In this document: one piece after another, positions 7,320 through 11,492 of the stretch | Position numbering within the stretch: position 1 is the stretch's first letter | Layout: the number at the start of each line of letters is the position of its first letter | Source: Armatimonadaceae bacterium | Lineage (GTDB): Bacteria > Armatimonadota > Armatimonadia > Armatimonadales > Armatimonadaceae | Length of the DNA: 11,492 nucleotides | Direction: 5' to 3' | Assembly (NCBI GenBank): GCA_030446525.1 | Contig: JAUJNC010000200.1 | Location: 1 to 11,492 of the forward strand | Made by a program: the position numbers and the translations under genes | Notes under the pieces: model-generated | Database searches by the model: none | Seen by the model: only the letters and a program-made list of their open reading frames with translations | What the model was told of the DNA's origin: nothing

Positions 7320-9239
7320 TCACCGGGCGCAGCGGAAGCCGTTCCCCAACACGGGGATTTGCAGGGCTTCGATCAGCCCGCGCTGTCCCTGGAGCGACAG
7401 CAAAGCATCATCCGAGTAGCCGGCGAAAGGGACCTCGATAGGCTGGCCGTTCGCCCCGCGGGATGGGTCCTTGAACCCCCCTGCAAGCCCAAAGACCCTC
7501 TGGAAAAGCGGGTTCTGGTTACGCGCCGGGCTGTTTAGAAGACGCCTCGTGACCGGGTCAGCGAACTCCTTGAGCAGGAAAGGATCGACGATCCTGACTT
7601 CCGTGCCCCGCGGCGTCCCGTCGGGGTCATAGCGCGACGAAAAGCTTGGGGGGCAAGCTCGACAGGCCGATAGACAGGTTCGGCAGCAACAGCTCGGGCA
7701 CGTTGGTCGCCACGTCGCGGACGCCGTAGGCGCTCACATCTTTTTGCCGTATCCCGACGGGGGCCACCAGATAAGGATAGTCGAAGTGCCGATCGAACCG
7801 CTCGATCAGCCGCCCACCGCGCGCGAAATCCTCCCTGGCCTGCCGCACCGTGTCGGTTTCCGCGAAGCGGGCTCCCCGGACGTTGATGCCCCGGCGCCCA
7901 CTCCTCCTCCGTGAGCATCCGTTCCAGGGCCTCGATCTCGGACTTCTCCCGGAACCGCCGCTTGATCTCCAGGCTGACCTCCCGGAGGCCGTGCTGGTAC
8001 TCCGCCAGCCAGGAAGCGCCGAGCGCGCCGTGCCGGGCGTGCAGCCACTCGACGGCGTCACCAGCCGCTTGCCGCACCAGTCGGCGAAGGCGGCGGCATC
8101 CTCCGGGCCGACCCCCGTGACCGGCACATCCGGCGCCCGCCTGGGGGCTGCCCGAGCTCCGTCCGGTCCCAACCGGCGGGCAGCCGGGGGTGTTCCGTGG
8201 CGGCGAGGAACTCGCGGTACTGCCCGTTCGTCACCTCGTGCTTGTCGATCCAGAAGCCGGGCGTGCAGGCGATCCACTTGCCGTAAAGCGCCGCGTACCG
8301 CGCCGCCATTTTGTCCGTCAGCACGGTCGGCCCCCCGGGCACCCAGACCATCCCGTCGCGCTCCTGGCCCGGCGCCACCCGCCCCGACCGCTCGTGCGCG
8401 CCCGGGTCCGGCAGCAGCGCGACCGCGTTGGAGATGCGGTGAAAGCCGGCGAAGGTGACGAACGCCGGCGCGGGCGGCGGCGCGGCTCTGCGCCGCCGCG
8501 CCGGGCACGATGCCGACGGCCAGACCGGAAGCGGCGTCGACGACGACGGCGCCGGGGACGCGCGGCCCGCCGCCGGCGAAGGAAAAGCGCGCCCCGCCCT
8601 TTTCCGGTTTGCCCGCGATCGCCGTGACCGCCACCGCCTCGGCCGTGCCGGGTCTGTCCTTGCGGGACGGGCATACACCACCTGGAGGGCCATCCCCTCG
8701 TGGACGTTCTTCGGCGCGAGCATCGGCAGGCCCTTGAGGTGCTGATCATTGACCTTCACCAGGGCGAAATCCGGGTGCCTCTCGTAGTAGCGCGGATGCG
8801 GAACGGGCTGCGGGGGCGGGGTCTGTCCGTCCGCCGCCGCGAAGGTGAGCAGGGCGACCTTGTCCTTGAGCGGGACCGGACGCACCTCCCCCGTCGACAG
8901 CGTCATGCTGGGCGAAAGGAGGCGGGCGGGCGCGAGGACGAAGCCGTCGCAGCGCACCACGAGGCCGCTCCCCTCACGGACCTGCGTTTCCCCTGTCGAG
9001 GCATCCTTCCGGGTGACGCGCACGTGGACCACGGCATCAGAGGGCGTGCCGAAATGCGTCTTCCACCGGATGTAGGGCTCCCGGTCAACCGCCGTCGGCT
9101 CCGGGACGGGCAGAGGATCCGCGGGCGGGGCGTCCGGGGCGGGAGACGGCGCCGGGGTGGCCGCGGACGCCAGCAGCGCGCTCAGGATCGACGACACGAG
9201 CCAGCCCGCGGGCCGGTACGGGCGACGCAAACGGTTCAC
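7320..9239 (-). CDS. Exported degenerate trypsin/HtrA-like + FGE-sulfatase domain protein, second copy (frame-interrupted)
   Basis: Reconstructed length is 639 residues, close to its tandem paralogue (636). It starts at GTG 9239 after GGAGGAGG. A signal/anchor segment (about 12-27) and a Pro/Ala linker lead to the motif DREPYIRW. The HtrA-like part shows GSGLVVRCDGFVLAPARLL, where the catalytic His is replaced (Arg or nearby), DFALVKV, where the Asp position is kept, and RVPGAVVVD in place of the GNSGGP serine loop. The FGE-sulfatase part shows DGMVWVPGG, PGFWIDKHEVTNGQYREFL, DVPVTGVGPEDAAAFADW, VEWLHARHG, YGVRDVATNVPELLLPN and a final GNGFRCAR before TGA. About seven frame changes occur (near 8645, 8480, 8140, 8055, 7898, 7678 and 7630), yet similarity to the paralogue continues through each and the gene closes in its starting frame. 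I read these as base errors rather than decay. After about 7630 it no longer resembles the paralogue until the last residues. Function unknown; probably an envelope binding protein. Confidence 0.8.
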
Positions 9240-9245
9240 GGCAAG

Positions 9246-9253
9246 CCTCCTCC
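9246..9253 (-). promoter_or_regulatory. Shine-Dalgarno GGAGGAGG setting the GTG start at 9239
   Basis: GGAGGAGG is followed by six bases and then GTG at 9239. It falls within the 26-base gap after the TGA of the first FGE-domain gene. It fixes the start of the second copy, whose open frame otherwise continues upstream through the first gene in the wrong register. Confidence 0.8.
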
Positions 9254-9265
9254 AGAAAGCCGCGG

Positions 9266-11176
9266 TCAGCGGGCGCAGCGGAAACCGGCGCCGATCAGGG
9301 CGGCGGCCTGGGCGGCGCCGGGGTCCAGGGCGGGGTCGGCGGCGGGGAACGGCAGGAGCGACCCGGCCACGCGCGCCCCCGCCGCGTTGCCGAGCGATCG
9401 CGCGCGGCGCACCGTTTCCCCGCCCAGCCACGGGGCGACCGCTTCGCCCGGGATGCCGGCGCCGCGCAGGGACCGGCTGTACACGCCCGCACGCTGATCG
9501 GCCTCGGCCAGCACGCGCTCCGCCCAGCGCGGCATCCGGTCCGGGTCGTAGTGCGGCGTGAGCAGCTTCGGCGCGACCTCGACGGGGCGGTACGCGCGGT
9601 TGGGCAGCAGCAGCTCGGGGACGTTCATCGCCACGTCGCGCACCCCGTAAACGCTCTGGTCTTCCTCGCGCATCCCGGCCCCCGCTACCAACAGGGGGTT
9701 GGCGAAGCGCCGGTTGAACGTCTCGATCAGCTCCCACACGAACAGGCGGCGCTCCTCGGCGATGCGCTGCAGCTCGCTGTTGTGGATCGTGGCCCCCGGC
9801 CGCACCGGGATGCCCCGGCGCCTCAGCTCGGCGGCGGCGAGCATCGCCTGGTCGGACTCGGCGCGGGCGAAGGCCCCGAGCGCCTGCCGCAGCGTCGCCT
9901 CGGCCTGCTTCAAGGCCAGGGTGTACTCCGCCAGCCAGCCCCCCCCGGCGCCCCGCGAGGCCCGCACCCACTCGACGGGCGTGACCAGACGCTTGCCCCG
10001 CCAGGCGGCATACGCCGCCGCGTCTTCGGTCGTGACCCCGGTGACGGGCAGGTGAGGCGACCGGGCGCCCGGCCCGGCCAGCTCGGCCGCACTCCAGCCG
10101 GCAGGGAGCGGTCGATACCCCGTGGCGGTGAGGAACTCGCGGTACTCGCCGTTGGTCACCTCGCGCCGGTCGATCCAGAACCCGGGCGTGCAGGCGACCC
10201 ATTTGCCGTAAAGCGCCGCGTACTCCAGGGTCATGTTCTTGGGCAGCGCGGTCGCCCCGCCGGGCACCCACACCATCCCGGCGCGCGCGGGCGCGCCGGC
10301 GCTCTGCCCCGGCTCCTCGCCCGGCGCCGACGGGTCCGGCAGCAGCGCGACCGCATTCGAGATCGCCGGGAAATCCGCGAAGGTGGCGAAGGCGGAACCG
10401 GGGCCGGGCACCATGCCGACCGCCAGCCCCGAGGCGGCGTCCACGACCAGGGCGCCGGGCGGCACCCGCGGCGCGGGGCCGGCGAACGCGAACCGCTTGT
10501 CGCCCTCCCCTTCCGCCTTGCCTATCGTCGCGTCGACCGTCACCGCCTCGGCCCGGTGCGGCGCCCCTTCCGCCGGCCGGGCGTACACCACCCGCACGGC
10601 CATGCCCTCTTTGACGTTCGCGGGCGCCAGCATGGGGAGGCTCTTGACGTGATGGTCGTTGATCTTCACCAGGGCATAGGGGACGCGGTCGCGGAAAAAG
10701 CGCGGGTGCAATACGCGCTGGGGCGGCGGGGTCCGCCCGTCGCCCGCGGCGAAGGTCAGCAGGTTCACCTTGTCCTTCAGGTTGGCCCGGCGGGTTATGC
10801 CGCTCGTCAGGCGCATCGTCGGGGACAGCAGGCCGGTCGGGACCAGGACGAAGCCGTCGCAGCGCACCACGAAGCCGCTCCCCTCGCGGACCTGCGCCTC
10901 ACCGGTCAGGTAGTCCCTGACCTCGACCCGGACATGGACAACGGCCTCGTGGGCCTTGCCTGTGTGGTCCGCCCAGCGCACGTAGGGTTCCCGGTCCGCG
11001 ATCGTCGGCGGCGGAGCGGGCGCGGCGGACACATCCACGGGGGCCGGCTCGATCGGCGGGTCGGGGGCGGGCGCCGCGAAGGCCGCCGCAACAACAGTCG
11101 ATGCGGCCAGCCACGCGCCGGCGGCAGACAGTGCCGGTTTCCAATGGCGGGAACCGGGGCGACGACGCTGGTTCAT
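9266..11176 (-). CDS. Exported degenerate trypsin/HtrA-like + FGE-sulfatase (SUMF1-like) domain protein, first copy, intact
   Basis: 636 residues in one unbroken frame from ATG 11176. Residues 13-35 look like a signal peptide with an AFA-AP cleavage site, then a Pro/Ala-rich linker to about 60. Residues 75-275 resemble an HtrA/trypsin fold (EGSGFVVRCDGFVLVP, YALVKIND, VVDAASGLAVGMV), but all three catalytic positions look lost: the His of the usual TNxHV is in PTGLL, the Asp of DLALLK is Pro in PYALVK, and the GNSGGP serine loop is VPPGAL. Residues 300-636 match FGE-sulfatase domains: GMVWVPGG, FWIDRREVTNGEYREFL, LPVTGVTTEDAAAYAAW, GKRLVTPVEWVRASRG, VYGVRDVAMNVPELL and GFRCAR. About 80 extra helical residues (415-500) split the domain. 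The C-terminal cysteine pair of true formylglycine-generating enzymes is absent and no sulfatase lies nearby, so a binding or scaffold role is more likely. It leads an operon with its paralogue 26 bases downstream and then pyrE. Domain calls are from motifs; the function is not known. Confidence 0.88.
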   Translation of the reverse strand: MNQRRRPGSRHWKPALSAAGAWLAASTVVAAAFAAPAPDPPIEPAPVDVSAAPAPPPTIADREPYVRWADHTGKAHEAVVHVRVEVRDYLTGEAQVREGSGFVVRCDGFVLVPTGLLSPTMRLTSGITRRANLKDKVNLLTFAAGDGRTPPPQRVLHPRFFRDRVPYALVKINDHHVKSLPMLAPANVKEGMAVRVVYARPAEGAPHRAEAVTVDATIGKAEGEGDKRFAFAGPAPRVPPGALVVDAASGLAVGMVPGPGSAFATFADFPAISNAVALLPDPSAPGEEPGQSAGAPARAGMVWVPGGATALPKNMTLEYAALYGKWVACTPGFWIDRREVTNGEYREFLTATGYRPLPAGWSAAELAGPGARSPHLPVTGVTTEDAAAYAAWRGKRLVTPVEWVRASRGAGGGWLAEYTLALKQAEATLRQALGAFARAESDQAMLAAAELRRRGIPVRPGATIHNSELQRIAEERRLFVWELIETFNRRFANPLLVAGAGMREEDQSVYGVRDVAMNVPELLLPNRAYRPVEVAPKLLTPHYDPDRMPRWAERVLAEADQRAGVYSRSLRGAGIPGEAVAPWLGGETVRRARSLGNAAGARVAGSLLPFPAADPALDPGAAQAAALIGAGFRCAR

Positions 11177-11186
11177 GACGGATGTT

Positions 11187-11192
11187 CCTCCC
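11187..11192 (-). promoter_or_regulatory. Shine-Dalgarno GGGAGG for the first FGE-domain gene
   Basis: GGGAGG lies ten bases before ATG 11176. That start places the hydrophobic signal segment 12 residues in, as expected for an exported protein. Confidence 0.65.
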
Positions 11193-11216
11193 GCGCTGCG
11201 TGACTCTCTATGGAGC

Positions 11217-11246
11217 AGTATACTTACTCGGAGAAGGCGGAGTCAA
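11217..11246 (-). promoter_or_regulatory. Sigma70 promoter for the FGE pair-pyrE operon
   Basis: On the minus strand, TTGACT (11246-11241) and TATACT (11222-11217) are separated by 18 bases, each one base off consensus. Transcription would start near 11210, leaving a leader of about 34 bases before ATG 11176. No other promoter is evident before the second FGE-domain gene or pyrE, which supports a three-gene transcript. Confidence 0.7.
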
Positions 11247-11263
11247 GCCGCCCCGCATAATCC

Positions 11264-11281
11264 TCAGGGCGACGGCCCTGA
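11264..11281. repeat. Hairpin downstream of the VOC gene
   Basis: TCAGGGC and GCCCTGA form a perfect seven-base-pair stem around a GACG loop. A smaller hairpin, ACCCG/CGGGT, lies at 11303-11316. Both are between the VOC stop (11364) and the FGE operon promoter, where a terminator for the leftward VOC gene would be expected. There is no convincing T-tract on the minus strand, so a terminator is possible but not shown. Confidence 0.35.
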
Positions 11282-11363
11282 ATGCCCCCTCCGCCCCCGA
11301 TCACCCGCAAGCGGGTACCCCGGGGGACCGGAACAGGCCACGGGAGCTTCTGATACGAAACGG

Positions 11364-11492
11364 TCAATAGATCGCCCAGCAGCCGGGGGTGATCAGCTCG
11401 ACCAGGTGGTGGTCCGGGTCGCGGAAGTAGAGGCTCTGGCCCCCGCCGTCGCAGGTGACCCTGCTCTCGACGGGGACACCTTTCTCGCGCAG
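11364..11492 (-). CDS. VOC (glyoxalase/bleomycin-resistance superfamily) protein, C-terminal 42 residues only (cut by window edge)
   Basis: Only the end of the gene is in the window. It contains SLYFRDPDHHLVELITPGCW followed closely by the stop TGA at 11366-11364. The pattern FRDPDGHxxEL is the hallmark of the last beta-strands of VOC proteins, where the Glu usually binds the metal. Here the Glu is kept (LVEL) and the Gly before His is replaced by another His. Members include glyoxalase I, fosfomycin-resistance proteins, dioxygenases and many of unknown role. Substrate cannot be named from this fragment. Confidence 0.85.
   Translation of the reverse strand: MREKGVPVESRVTCDGGGQSLYFRDPDHHLVELITPGCWAIY

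Noticed and set aside
7320..9239. Second FGE gene as a decaying pseudogene
   Set aside because: No in-frame nonsense codons are needed beyond those caused by the shifts, motifs and length match the intact copy, and neighbouring essential genes show the same type of breaks.
9266..11176. True formylglycine-generating enzyme that activates a sulfatase
   Set aside because: The C-terminal cysteine pair and RGGSW-type segment of that enzyme are not visible, and no sulfatase gene is in the window.
9551..11203. 550-residue open frame on the plus strand opposite the first FGE-domain gene
   Set aside because: Shadow frame over an intact gene with a signal peptide and domain motifs; its composition is typical of antisense translation of GC-rich coding DNA.
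11182..11370. Small 62-residue plus-strand frame in the gap before the VOC gene
   Set aside because: It covers the promoter and hairpins of the leftward operon, has no clear Shine-Dalgarno or recognisable motif, and resembles non-coding sequence.
1..11492. tRNA, rRNA, CRISPR, transposon or phage sequences
   Set aside because: I looked on both strands and saw no cloverleaf-like tRNA, repeat-spacer pattern, transposase motif or terminal inverted repeats.

Overview
This is a GC-rich bacterial chromosomal segment with housekeeping and envelope genes. No RNA gene, CRISPR array, transposase or phage gene is visible. TTG and GTG starts are common, each behind a strong GGAGG-type Shine-Dalgarno. The taxon cannot be fixed from the window. 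A one-chain SecDF followed by recJ, S41 peptidases with PDZ domains, and exported proteins with FGE-sulfatase (SUMF1-like) domains would suit Armatimonadota, Planctomycetota or a related GC-rich lineage; this is inference.

Layout, left to right. (1) Positions 1-3457, minus strand: secDF followed by the 5' part of recJ, an order also seen in other bacteria. A G-rich hairpin fills the 72-base gap between them. (2) Positions 3458-3763: a divergent control region with a near-ideal sigma70 promoter for secDF and an extended -10 promoter for the rightward genes. (3) Positions 3764-6605, plus strand: two tandem S41 (C-terminal processing) peptidases, 16 bases apart, ending at a clear intrinsic terminator. 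The second has the Ser/Lys dyad; the first keeps the Ser but has Asp where the Lys should be. (4) Positions 6690-11176, minus strand: two tandem paralogues, each an exported degenerate trypsin/HtrA-like domain fused to an FGE-sulfatase domain, followed by pyrE. A strong sigma70 promoter precedes the first paralogue. (5) Positions 11364-11492, minus strand: the C-terminal end of a VOC/glyoxalase-family protein.

Most genes concern the envelope: SecDF drives the late step of protein export, and the S41 pair and the pseudoprotease/FGE pair would act on or among exported proteins. Two tandem duplications in 7.5 kb, each with loss of catalytic residues in at least one copy, are the most unusual biology here.

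Caveat: secD, the second S41 gene, pyrE and the second FGE gene are broken by many small frame changes, while their protein families read on across the breaks and each of secDF, the second S41 gene and the second FGE gene returns to its starting frame before its stop. The frame changes cluster at about 2200-3400 and 5950-8660. I interpret them as single-base sequence errors in a draft or metagenomic assembly, not as pseudogenes or programmed frameshifts, and I annotate the genes at their reconstructed full extents.
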